The notes: generated by a model from the letters alone, not told the origin. Shown: positions 1 to 7,017, counted from the first letter of the stretch. The stretch is DNA of 7,919 bases from JAAUTS01 sp038250235 (GCA_038250235.1 JBBSCO010000091.1:1-7919); one strand, 5' to 3'. A program made the numbers and translations.

Positions 1-972
1 AACAAAAGCCTCCGCGCTTTGTTCCTGACAAAATAATCCGCTCTGACCTTCCACCACACTTTCCAAAGCTCCGCCTTTACCCAAAGCAATGATAGGACAG
101 CCGCAGGCCTGGGCTTCCACCGGCACCATGCCGAAATCTTCCAGCGTTGGGAAAAGTAGGGCTCTGGCCCTTTGGTAGTGATCCCGGACGACTTCATCGG
201 ATTGCCGTCCAAGAAAACGCATATCCGGACCCGCCACGGATTCAAGATACGTTCTTTCCGGCCCATCTCCAATAATCACCAAAGGCACTTTAAGCAATCG
301 GCAGGCGGCCACTGCCAAATCCACCCGTTTGTAAGCCACTAGCGATGATACGACCAAAAAGAAATCGCTTCTCCGAACTTGAGAATCCGGATGAAAAAAG
401 TCCGTATCGGTGGGCGGATGGATCACCTTGGAATCCCGTCCGTAAAAGCGCTGGATGCGCTCCCGCGTGAATTCAGAATTCACTACAAACTGGTCAACCT
501 TCTGTGCGGCGGCGTAGTCAAAGCGTTTCAACGATTCCTGAAACAGCGAAAATCCGATTCGTGTCAAAGCCCCGCGATGAGAAGCCGACTGTAGATAGGT
601 TTCCGGCATTTCCCAAAGGTAGCGCGGTGGGCTGTGGCAGTAGCAGAGATGTTTGCAGCCTTCGGGAACAGTCACCCCCTTGATGAGAGAGGCGTCACTG
701 GAAATCAGCAGTTGGGCATCTTCCGGCAGGTGGAGAGACCGGATGGCCGCAGGATGCAGCGGCAAGGCCTGGCGGTAAAAATGTTCCGCCCCGGGCATTT
801 TTCCAAGCCAGGACTGGTGAATTTCCTGCGAAGCCAGTTGTTGTGAAAGAGCTGATGGGCGTGAAACCAGTGTGAAGAGCGGCGAGCCGGGAAAGAGATC
901 GACCAGTTCCTCCAGCACGCGCTCGCCGCCACGCATGCCGGTCAACCAATGGTGGGCGAGGGTGGTTTTCAT
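1..972 (-). CDS. Family 4 (GT-B) glycosyltransferase, WbaZ/mannosyltransferase-like, C-terminus cut by window edge
   Basis: The frame is open from ATG at 972 to the window start, giving 324 residues of a protein that should be around 370-390. The N-terminus carries a GGERVLE motif (residues 15-21) followed by FPGSPLFTLV, typical of the WbaZ-like branch of GT4 enzymes. CYCHSPPRYLWEMPETYL follows at 110-127, the usual acceptor-side 'YCH.P.RYLW' block. The donor-binding half has LVAYKRVDLAV (211-221) and the EX7E motif, E278 and E286, within LEDFGMVPVEAQ. Enzymes of this type transfer a sugar, often mannose, from a nucleotide donor to a lipid-linked glycan on the cytoplasmic face of the membrane; donor and acceptor here cannot be read from sequence. 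The start overlaps the stop of the preceding glycosyltransferase gene by 4 bases (ATGA at 969-972). A GGAACAAGG stretch just upstream is a weak ribosome-binding candidate. The family call is firm; the sugar specificity is unknown. Confidence 0.92.
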   Translation of the reverse strand, partial: MKTTLAHHWLTGMRGGERVLEELVDLFPGSPLFTLVSRPSALSQQLASQEIHQSWLGKMPGAEHFYRQALPLHPAAIRSLHLPEDAQLLISSDASLIKGVTVPEGCKHLCYCHSPPRYLWEMPETYLQSASHRGALTRIGFSLFQESLKRFDYAAAQKVDQFVVNSEFTRERIQRFYGRDSKVIHPPTDTDFFHPDSQVRRSDFFLVVSSLVAYKRVDLAVAACRLLKVPLVIIGDGPERTYLESVAGPDMRFLGRQSDEVVRDHYQRARALLFPTLEDFGMVPVEAQACGCPIIALGKGGALESVVEGQSGLFCQEQSAEAFV

Positions 973-2066
973 CCTTGTTCCAAAATACGGATAAATTGTC
1001 CGGCATAAACATCAGCCGTTTTGTTCCAATTGAAAGTCCGGGCACGATTTATTCCACGCCTTATAGTTTCGCTTCTTGAGTTTTCTTGGAGAAGACAAAG
1101 TTGTTCAATTTTGGAAAGGATATCTTCAACAGAATGTGGATCAAAATACAGAGGCAGGTCGCCCGCTATTTCCTTTAGTGGAGGCAGATCGGAACAGATC
1201 ACGGGACAACCTGCTGCCAGGGCTTCCAGAACGGGAAGTCCAAAACCTTCATAAAAGGAAGGAAACACCAAAGCGTGGGCGTGATGGACAAGGGCCTGAA
1301 GATGTGATTTTTGCAATTCCCCGGTGAGATGCACGGAAGCTTTGAGTTTGTGCGCAAGAGCTAGGGCTTCCGGATCTTCGGTCATAAAATTACTGTGTGG
1401 GCCGGCCACCACCAGATCCATTGTTTCGGGTCGGGGAAGTCGGGAAAAAGCCAGAAGCAGATTTTTTAGATTTTTGTGGGGTCTGACCGTTCCAACAAAA
1501 AGTAGGTAGGGCTTTGTTCGTGCAGGAGGCAACGCGGGCTTATTGAACCAGTCGGCATCAACGCCGTTGGCCACATGGGATGTTTTGTTCAAGGCACCGG
1601 GATATTGTTCAAGAAACTCATCCTGTGTAAAGCGCGAGACACAGAGAACTTCTTGGGACTGGCGTGCCAGACGCCCGAACATGAGTCTGGGGTAAAGGTG
1701 ACGCAGGGGATGCCGTAGAAGGGAAGGGGGGCGTTTCAAATGGTTGAGATCATGGACTGTGGAAACAAGAGGGCAGGAAAGTTTCCAGGGTATGTTGTAG
1801 TGGGGTGACCAGAACAAAGATGTATTGCAGGGGATCCTGAACGGAAGGGTGATTTGCTCCCGGATACTGTAGATAGGTTCAGGAGAGGTAATGACACCGA
1901 AAAATGGAGGTAGCCATTCCGGATGATCAGAATCAGGGAGCAGGACTGCCCATTGTGCGGTGGGGATGCGTCCAGGCAGCAAGGGAAGGAGGTTCCGGAT
2001 AAAGGTTCCAATACCCGTGTGCCCGTGCATGCGGGCGTCGACAACAATCAAACATTTTCCTGGCAT
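969..2066 (-). CDS. Family 4 (GT-B) glycosyltransferase
   Basis: This is a complete 365-residue GT4 enzyme. It starts with a Rossmann strand, MPGKCLIVVDARMHGHTGIG (residues 1-20), where the DAR...GIG pattern is the hallmark N-terminus of this family. VSTVHDLNHL is at 101-110 and LCVSRFTQDEF at 141-151, both standard GT4 blocks. The nucleotide-sugar site is VGTVRPHKNLKNLLLAF (191-207), and the EX7E pair is E273 and E281 in FYEGFGLPVLEALAAGCP. The frame stays open upstream to 2309, but the extra 81 residues would lie inside the preceding membrane-protein gene and resemble nothing in the family, so I place the start at ATG 2066. That leaves a 17-base gap after the upstream stop. No Shine-Dalgarno motif is visible before the ATG. 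It probably adds one sugar to the repeat unit of the local polysaccharide. Family certain; specificity unknown. Confidence 0.93.
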   Translation of the reverse strand: MPGKCLIVVDARMHGHTGIGTFIRNLLPLLPGRIPTAQWAVLLPDSDHPEWLPPFFGVITSPEPIYSIREQITLPFRIPCNTSLFWSPHYNIPWKLSCPLVSTVHDLNHLKRPPSLLRHPLRHLYPRLMFGRLARQSQEVLCVSRFTQDEFLEQYPGALNKTSHVANGVDADWFNKPALPPARTKPYLLFVGTVRPHKNLKNLLLAFSRLPRPETMDLVVAGPHSNFMTEDPEALALAHKLKASVHLTGELQKSHLQALVHHAHALVFPSFYEGFGLPVLEALAAGCPVICSDLPPLKEIAGDLPLYFDPHSVEDILSKIEQLCLLQENSRSETIRRGINRARTFNWNKTADVYAGQFIRILEQG

Positions 2067-2083
2067 GGCGAGTATTCGAATAA

Positions 2084-3313
2084 CTACAAAGGAGGAAGAC
2101 GGCGTGTGGCGCCGTATGGAGAAAGCAGCAGGGAGGATAAGAGCCAGAAAATGGCCATGGTGGGAATCAACAGGAAAGCCCCGTCTGAGCCACTGAGAAC
2201 CATATAAACCAGCAACCCAAGAATGATCGCTTTTTTGGTTTCTGGAATCCTGGCATTGAGACGTCCGAGATAATAGAGAACGATACAGGAGAGAAGCCCC
2301 AGGATCCAAAAGAACAGACCCAGAGCGCCGTACAGATTCAGAACGGAAAGATAAACAATTTCCTGAATGACATCAAAAGACTCGAATCTAATAAGGCGAA
2401 TTTTCCCAATAACATCAAATTGGGGAATTCGGCCGCCAAGGTTTGGGTCGAGAACGAAACCAAGGTCGTAACCCATAAAAACAAAAACTCCGAATCCTAA
2501 GCCGGCGGGAAGCACAAGGAAGGCGAGCCGCTTGATGGCCATCTGCCAGTTTGTTTTCTGAACCCAAAGAAGCTGGAACAATTCGCAAAGAATAATTCCG
2601 ATCCAGACGGTGCGGGACAGAGTCAGAATCAGGGCCATCAGAATAATCCACTGTGGAATCAGGCGTTTTTCCAGGGTCCGGTAAAGCGGATAGAGCATGA
2701 GGGTGCAGACCCCGTAAATATTACCGTTGTTGTAGGTTGCGATCAGTTTGGAGGTGTCTCCACGCATGTTATGCTTTTCTGAAAGCGTCCCCATATCATC
2801 GACATTGACTGTCAAGTAGGGAATCTGGAAGAAATCACCTGTGACTTGCCGATAAATAAAGAGCGCCAATCCATAAAACGCGATGCAGGGCAGGGCGACG
2901 CGTAGTGCAAGAAATAATGTGTCAACAGGGTAGGCGTCAAAGAGTACTCCCCAGACTACGATGAGAAGAATAGGTAGGACAAACCAGTTCACCACGAGGG
3001 CCACAGCATTGCCGAAATCGTCGTAACCTTCTGTTTTTAAGGAGAACAGGATGAGGGTCTGGATGGGGATAAGAGCTAGCAGTGAAACGAAGCGGATTGA
3101 GTTAAGGACAACTTTTCCAGAAAGAAAGGTGAATAGGACAGGCAGCAGGGCGCCAAAGCCAACATAAAAATAGGACCAGGTTACCGGTATGTCGTATACT
3201 TTGATACCGCCTTTGGGGAAGGCGATGAGGCAAGCAACAAGGCCTCCCAGACAGAGGGAAAGCCAAAGAGGGGAATGGCTTAAGGGCGAGCGGTGTTTGG
3301 ACGGAGAGTTCAT
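2084..3313 (-). CDS. Polytopic membrane protein of the O-antigen polymerase/ligase (Wzy/WaaL-like) family
   Basis: This 409-residue protein is strongly hydrophobic, with about ten predicted membrane segments (near 17-33, 43-66, 68-92, 102-126, 132-154, 196-212, 220-250, 262-281, 319-350 and 361-398). LILTLSRTVWIGIIL (228-242) matches the 'LTLSR...' helix typical of O-antigen ligase-family proteins (Wzy_C-type), and YNNGNIYG (194-201) lies in the position where related proteins carry a GN-rich turn. Two larger hydrophilic loops are visible, about 155-192 and 283-318. The second is basic and aromatic (GRIPQFD, KIRLIRFESFD), as expected for a periplasmic catalytic loop. Proteins of this family join undecaprenyl-linked repeat units (polymerase) or move glycan to lipid or protein (ligase). 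Position among glycosyltransferases favours a polymerase, but sequence alone does not separate the two. The start overlaps the upstream glycosyltransferase stop (ATGA at 3310-3313), with no Shine-Dalgarno motif before it. A more distant exopolysaccharide-polymerase family is the main alternative. Confidence 0.82.
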   Translation of the reverse strand: MNSPSKHRSPLSHSPLWLSLCLGGLVACLIAFPKGGIKVYDIPVTWSYFYVGFGALLPVLFTFLSGKVVLNSIRFVSLLALIPIQTLILFSLKTEGYDDFGNAVALVVNWFVLPILLIVVWGVLFDAYPVDTLFLALRVALPCIAFYGLALFIYRQVTGDFFQIPYLTVNVDDMGTLSEKHNMRGDTSKLIATYNNGNIYGVCTLMLYPLYRTLEKRLIPQWIILMALILTLSRTVWIGIILCELFQLLWVQKTNWQMAIKRLAFLVLPAGLGFGVFVFMGYDLGFVLDPNLGGRIPQFDVIGKIRLIRFESFDVIQEIVYLSVLNLYGALGLFFWILGLLSCIVLYYLGRLNARIPETKKAIILGLLVYMVLSGSDGAFLLIPTMAIFWLLSSLLLSPYGATRRLPPL

Positions 3314-4305
3314 TTAAGAATACGGGGGAAGAGATATTTTTTAGAGAGTCCAGGGAAAAAGAAAAGGAGGAGAAAGCAGGACAGTAGCAGGATTCTTTCA
3401 TGCAAACGGTATCCGGGAAAGGTTAGGCAGGTTTTTATGCCGACGATGCATAAACGGCTGATTTTGTCCTTTTCAACCACTGGAGCGTGAAGAATCAGGT
3501 ATCCGACATGAAGGCGCAGAAGATGCGGGGACTTCGGATAAGGAGGAATCTTCAGGGTGTGATTTTTGCGTGCTATGGCATCATGTAAAGCGTTATATCG
3601 TCGTTCTTCACGTCGGACGAAAGAAGCGAGGCGCCCGGCATGATCGGGATTATTGAGGCCGCTGGTGCCGTTGACGGAATTTCCGCGGTGGTGGACGCGG
3701 TGTGCCGCCAGAGCTGTGTCCAGGCCTACAACAGGACCGAAAAGGGGAGCCAGTGTGATAGGAACGGAATCGGCGTCGACAATCCACAGCTCCTCTGAAA
3801 GGGGGAGTATTTCATGTAGAAAACGGGCGGAGTAAATGTTGCCGGAACCTGGAGGACTTGAATAGTGCCCGAATTTTTCAAGGAGAGGCAGGAGATTTCC
3901 GTTGTGGAGAATTCTCGGGATTCTTTTTCCCGTCGGAGTTCCTGCTTCAGTCACAATATCCAAAGGATAATGGGCTTTGGAGCAGTCGGGTGTCCATGCG
4001 TTGACCACGCTCTCAAGGCACTCCGGATAGAGAAAATCGTCTGCATCCAGAAAAAGGACGAGATCCCCGGAGGACACGAGGAAGCCTGCATTGTAGGCGG
4101 AAGCCTGCCCGGCGTTTTCCTTGAAAACAGGCAGGATGCGGTTTCCGAAGCTTTCGATGATGTGGCGTGAGTTATCCGTCGAACCATCATCCACAACGAT
4201 GATTTCCCGGTTTGTCCATGTTTGATTCAATGCGGAGGCAATGGCCTCGCGAAGAAACAGTGCGTAATTATAGTTATTGATGATGATGCTGCAAAAAAGG
4301 CTCAT
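3310..4305 (-). CDS. Family 2 (GT-A) glycosyltransferase with hydrophobic C-terminal segment
   Basis: A 331-residue GT2 enzyme. The nucleotide-binding fold opens with CSIIINNYNYALFLREAI (residues 5-22), then IIVVDDGSTDNS (35-46), NAGQASAYNAGF (64-75), and the metal-binding DXD as FLDADDFLYPE (85-95). The middle, with GSGNIYSARFL (153-163) and WIVDADS (174-180), is the likely acceptor region. The C-terminus has a strongly hydrophobic stretch, ILLLSCFLLLFFFPGL (305-320), followed by a basic tail (SKKYLFPRILK), so the protein is probably anchored to the inner membrane with catalysis on the cytoplasmic side. It is homologous over its first 95 residues to the next gene upstream and to the decayed copy at 6731-7017, but the C-terminal halves differ. 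Both ends are ATGA overlaps (4302-4305 and 3310-3313), and no Shine-Dalgarno motif precedes the ATG. Donor and acceptor are unknown. Confidence 0.93.
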   Translation of the reverse strand: MSLFCSIIINNYNYALFLREAIASALNQTWTNREIIVVDDGSTDNSRHIIESFGNRILPVFKENAGQASAYNAGFLVSSGDLVLFLDADDFLYPECLESVVNAWTPDCSKAHYPLDIVTEAGTPTGKRIPRILHNGNLLPLLEKFGHYSSPPGSGNIYSARFLHEILPLSEELWIVDADSVPITLAPLFGPVVGLDTALAAHRVHHRGNSVNGTSGLNNPDHAGRLASFVRREERRYNALHDAIARKNHTLKIPPYPKSPHLLRLHVGYLILHAPVVEKDKISRLCIVGIKTCLTFPGYRLHERILLLSCFLLLFFFPGLSKKYLFPRILK

Positions 4306-5318
4306 GAAGGGGTCTTGGTTGCGTTTTTTCTGAGAAGCAAGGAGGTTCCGATCCGCAGAAGAGACCAGAGGGAATACAAGGCTCCCAGGATATTACGCTG
4401 ATACAACCCGCGGCGCAGGAACTTCAGGGGCATTGCGGCAAGGCGTGGAAGATCTTCCCGGTTGATGTGAAGCCACATGGCATCAATAGAAGAGGAATAG
4501 TCGGTTTTTACACCTGGGTTCGTTTGCTGGAGGAACGCATCGTACCACGGATTCAAAAACGTGAAATCCATCCTCATTTTCCGTGTATTACCGCGGGTGG
4601 AGCTGAACCAGATGTTCCGGCCATGATCCCGGTACAGTCCCAACGCAACCGGATAACAGTAAACATCTGCGCAAAGAAGGCCGCCCCGCACGATCAGGCC
4701 GTCAGCACCACCTTTGATTCCGGGAATGGAAGGAAGAGGAAACATTTTCCCGGCAAAACTCCTGTTAAAAAAAAGACCGCTGGTCGGGGCTCCAAGAAAT
4801 GGGGGAATCGAGTTTTTTCTCACGAACTCAGCCATTTGTTCAGGGGTGGAAATCGGCTGCAGGCCGGGTCCCGATGTCAGAGACTTGAAGCGGATGTTTT
4901 TGAAATGGTTGGGCAGGGTCTTGCCGGTATCGGATTTGTCCTTGTGGACGATCCGCAAAAAATGGGAGCAAAGGATGGGTTGATCGAGTGGGAGAACTGT
5001 TCGGAAAAGTTCCTGGATTGACGCTAGTTTCTCCGGCAGGAAAACATCATCTGCATCAAGCAGACAGAATATGTCTCCACGGGAATTCTGTAAACCCGCA
5101 TTCACCGCGGCGACCTGGCCCATGTTGGCTTGAAATACGGGGATGATTTTGTCCCCGAAGCGGGCCATAACCTCCCTGGAGTCGTCGGTGGATCCGTCAT
5201 CCACGACAATGACTTCTTCAGCTGGGCAAGTCTGTTCTAATACGCTTTCAATGGCTTCGCCCAAATAGGGTGCGTAGTTGTGGTTATTGATGATAACGCT
5301 GATAAGAGGTGTGTTCAT
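4302..5318 (-). CDS. Family 2 (GT-A) glycosyltransferase
   Basis: A complete 338-residue GT2 enzyme. It opens with ISVIINNHNYAPYLGEAIES (residues 6-25), then VIVVDDGSTDDSREV (36-50), NMGQVAAVNAGL (65-76) and the DXD site LLDADDVFLPEKL (86-98). Residues 177-209 (APTSGLFFNRSFAGKMFPLP, then GGADGLIV) look like the acceptor-facing half, with an acidic D206 where these enzymes often place a catalytic or structural acidic residue; this last point is inference. The C-terminus (298-332) is basic and hydrophobic (FLRRGLYQRNILGALYSLW), suggesting membrane association. It should add one sugar to the lipid-linked repeat unit. Its start overlaps the stop of the sulfotransferase gene (ATGA at 5315-5318) and its stop overlaps the next glycosyltransferase start in the same way. 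No Shine-Dalgarno sequence is seen before the ATG. Family certain, substrates unknown. Confidence 0.93.
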   Translation of the reverse strand: MNTPLISVIINNHNYAPYLGEAIESVLEQTCPAEEVIVVDDGSTDDSREVMARFGDKIIPVFQANMGQVAAVNAGLQNSRGDIFCLLDADDVFLPEKLASIQELFRTVLPLDQPILCSHFLRIVHKDKSDTGKTLPNHFKNIRFKSLTSGPGLQPISTPEQMAEFVRKNSIPPFLGAPTSGLFFNRSFAGKMFPLPSIPGIKGGADGLIVRGGLLCADVYCYPVALGLYRDHGRNIWFSSTRGNTRKMRMDFTFLNPWYDAFLQQTNPGVKTDYSSSIDAMWLHINREDLPRLAAMPLKFLRRGLYQRNILGALYSLWSLLRIGTSLLLRKNATKTPS

Positions 5319-6343
5319 GAGGCAGAAGGATCGAAGGGCGTGAAGAGTTTTCTGCCGGATGAGAGCACTTCAAATAATCCCAAGGCCTGGTTGCCATAGC
5401 TTTGCCGCGACAGTATGTTGCGGACGGCTAAAGCCGCGCGGGCGGCTTTCCAGGCGAACATGGCGATGGTCCAGGCGCGGGAAAAAAGCTTTGGGAAAAT
5501 CTCCGGATATTCGAGACGATACCCAAGAAAATCCATGAGGACTGCACAGTGGTTTTCTATCATGTGGATGTCAGAATGCGGTAAAATATTCTTCCAATGT
5601 TCAAGAGAGGATAGATACACGGGTTGGCGCACGCCTTTTTTCCAGTCTTCTGCCGCCAAGGTTTTGTCCTCGGGAAGCTCGTGGTATTTCAGCATGCCCT
5701 CGTGATAAGGCAGTTCCAAAAAGTCGCAAAGTCTTTGAAGGGTTCCGGGAGCATCGCGGACCAGGGATTCATAGTTGATGGGTAGGATGCGGTCCGGGTA
5801 GCGGCGATGGTACCCGATGCCGCAAGCTGTTAGCGTGGCCCATTGCACCATGGCTTTCTTGGCTGATGAGGGACCGAATCCCGCTTTGACCATGGAAGGT
5901 ACGACGGCCCGCGGATCACGGACGAGGAAAAGAGCTCTGGAATCCGGGAAAAGCCTGAAAATGGTTTCCAGGTAAAGCACGTGGTGGGGTGTTTTCTCGC
6001 CGAGCACGGGACGTCCCGCCCTTTTTTGCTGAAGCCCCAGCATTTCAATCCATGGCAAGGGCCAATTGTTCTCATTGGCGCCCTCTGTGTAGGTAGTTAT
6101 TTGGTCCGGCGGGATTCCTTGCTGAAGAAAGTGGTGGGACTTGAGATAATGCGGCCAGATCTTGTTCCAGGATACGGAAGAAAAGATGGAGGATGTCTCC
6201 TGCAGGTAAAGGTCGCACATGTGTAAAAACTGGGATTCATGTACAAAACATACATCGGGGTGGGCTTCGAACATCTTCTGCAGGAGCGTTGTTCCGGAGC
6301 GGGGGCTGCCGACAATGAAAAACGGAGGACGTGGAGCACTCAT
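5315..6343 (-). CDS. PAPS-dependent sulfotransferase (Sulfotransfer_3-like)
   Basis: From ATG 6343 this encodes 342 residues. It begins MSAPRPPFFIVGSPRSGTTL, where VGSPRSGTT (residues 11-19) is the 5'-phosphosulfate-binding loop of sulfotransferases. It continues with HPDVCFVHESQFL (28-40), GEKTPHHVLYLE (115-126) and LFLVRDPRAVVPSMVKAG (138-155), the 3'-phosphate-binding segment with the conserved Arg and Ser. YESLVRDAPGTLQRLCDFLE (191-210) is the usual later helix block. Such enzymes move sulfate from PAPS to a hydroxyl or amine, here probably on a sugar of the polysaccharide or its lipid-linked precursor. The frame is open to another ATG at 6385, adding 14 basic residues after a weak GGCAGG; I prefer 6343 because family members start right before this strand. 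It heads the compact gene run and overlaps the next gene by ATGA (5315-5318). It is not closely similar to the sulfotransferase at 7188-7919. Acceptor unknown. Confidence 0.92.
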   Translation of the reverse strand: MSAPRPPFFIVGSPRSGTTLLQKMFEAHPDVCFVHESQFLHMCDLYLQETSSIFSSVSWNKIWPHYLKSHHFLQQGIPPDQITTYTEGANENNWPLPWIEMLGLQQKRAGRPVLGEKTPHHVLYLETIFRLFPDSRALFLVRDPRAVVPSMVKAGFGPSSAKKAMVQWATLTACGIGYHRRYPDRILPINYESLVRDAPGTLQRLCDFLELPYHEGMLKYHELPEDKTLAAEDWKKGVRQPVYLSSLEHWKNILPHSDIHMIENHCAVLMDFLGYRLEYPEIFPKLFSRAWTIAMFAWKAARAALAVRNILSRQSYGNQALGLFEVLSSGRKLFTPFDPSAS

Positions 6344-6359
6344 GGCTATTTGAATAGCC
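6344..6359. repeat. Near-perfect 16-bp palindrome abutting the sulfotransferase start
   Basis: Two 7-base arms (GGCTATT and AATAGCC) are separated by 2 bases, ending directly at the ATG preferred for the sulfotransferase. It could be an operator or an RNA element masking the start. If translation begins at 6385 instead, it is merely coding sequence. A two-base spacer is too short for a stable full-length RNA hairpin, so a protein-binding site is the more plausible functional reading. Function is not supported beyond the symmetry. Confidence 0.4.
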
Positions 6360-6412
6360 CCATTTTTTTGCCTGCGTTTTGGCATGCCTGCCAGTGCTCA
6401 AAATTCATGTAT

Positions 6413-6427
6413 TGAGGCTATGCCTCA
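6413..6427. repeat. Short inverted repeat (6-bp stem, 3-base loop)
   Basis: TGAGGC and GCCTCA are separated by TAT in the gap between the decayed glycosyltransferase (stop at 6460) and the sulfotransferase gene. On the transcribed strand the stem is GC-rich but is followed by ATACATGAATTTT rather than a clear U run. It is at best a weak attenuator or a transcript-stabilising hairpin, not a convincing terminator. The rest of 6386-6459 shows no other structure that I can support. Confidence 0.35.
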
Positions 6428-6459
6428 GAACGATGGATGGAAGTAGAGAAAGCAGAATT

Positions 6460-6753
6460 TTAATGAGGTTTAAAAACAGGCATCAATCGGCCGAGCCTAT
6501 TCCGGATCTTCTGCCTTAAGGAATTCAGCCGGCTTCTTGATTTGCTCTTATGGATAATCCATGCCCATTTCGGCGGCGAAAGGGTGATAAGGTGATACTT
6601 TTGAGAACTAGAAAGTTTCCGGGAGAAGCTAAACAAATTTCTCATACCATAGTCGCAGAATAGAAATTTATACCACCGAATCAGTCGGTTGTCATCCGGG
6701 TGAGGGTGTTTGACCGGTTCCATGACCCTGGAAGTCATCAGCATCCAGGCCAA
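6460..6753 (-). pseudogene. Unrecognised 3' tail fragment following the broken glycosyltransferase
   Basis: An open frame of up to 97 codons ends at TAA 6460-6462. It is in the same frame as the N-terminal glycosyltransferase fragment at 6769-7017, separated from it by a TGA at 6769-6771. Its first dozen codons read across the DXD region of that glycosyltransferase in another frame and are not a real protein start. The credible part begins near EPVKHPHPDDNRLIRWYKF and continues through YGMRNLFSFSRKL to a strongly basic end (HKSKSRSRLNSLRQKIRNR). I do not recognise a family. It may be the original C-terminus of the glycosyltransferase, brought next to the catalytic start by an internal deletion of roughly 450 bases (estimated from the length of the sibling genes), or a remnant of another gene. 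No ribosome-binding site is evident. It could be a small expressed protein, but I think this unlikely. Confidence 0.5.
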
Positions 6754-7017
6754 GAATCCAGTCGCCTGTCACTTCATCGAATCCGCGTTGCAGTGCCGCC
6801 TCCTGCCTTTGTTTTGCGGTAGGATGATTTTTATTGTGGAGCGTGGCTCGTAACTTTTCAGGATATCACGGGAATCATCCGTGGAACCGTCGTCCACCAC
6901 GATGATTTCCCAGGCTGGACAATCCTGGTTCAACACACTGTCAATGGCTTCACCCACAAAGCTGGCATAGTTGTGGTTATTGATAACTATGCTGATTTTG
7001 GGTGGGTAACGGGTCAT
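6731..7017 (-). pseudogene. Broken family 2 glycosyltransferase, N-terminal part with frameshift
   Basis: From ATG 7017 the frame encodes a clear GT2 start: ISIVINNHNYASFVGEAIDS (residues 8-27), then EIIVVDDGSTDDSRDILKSY (37-56) and ILPQNKG (65-71). It then degenerates and stops at TGA 6769-6771. Reading on in the -1 frame from 6805 restores the family sequence (QEAALQRGFDEVTGDWILGL followed by DADDF), ending at 6731 with the metal-binding DXD. The pattern is explained by loss of a single C in what was probably AAA GGC CAG GAG. Shortly after DADDF the -1 frame loses similarity and stops at TGA 6692-6694. The acceptor half of the enzyme, present in both neighbouring GT2 genes, is missing. The remaining locus is about 560 bases against about 1,000 for its siblings. 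The start is preceded by a weak GAAAGAAAG stretch. A sequencing error could explain the single base but not the missing half. Confidence 0.82.

Noticed and set aside
695..1045. 116-codon open frame on the minus strand
   Set aside because: It overlaps the conserved GT4 coding frame at 1-972 in another frame and has no motif of its own.
2087..2097. AAAGGAGGAAG on the plus strand as a strong ribosome-binding site
   Set aside because: It is the complement of codons for the LPPL end of the membrane protein; the plus-strand frames after it carry no plausible protein.
2067..2309. 81-codon N-terminal extension of the family 4 glycosyltransferase gene
   Set aside because: It lies within the 3' part of the membrane-protein gene in another frame, has no family similarity, and the canonical N-terminal DAR...GIG block begins right after ATG 2066.
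4467..5021. 184-codon open frame on the plus strand
   Set aside because: It is antisense to a clearly conserved GT2 gene, its composition looks like a reverse-frame shadow, and it has no recognisable domain.
6692..6807. Programmed ribosomal frameshift in the GT2 at 6805
   Set aside because: There is no slippery heptamer at the shift point. The -1 frame also ends at TGA 6692-6694 just after DADDF without an acceptor domain, so shifting would not yield a working enzyme.
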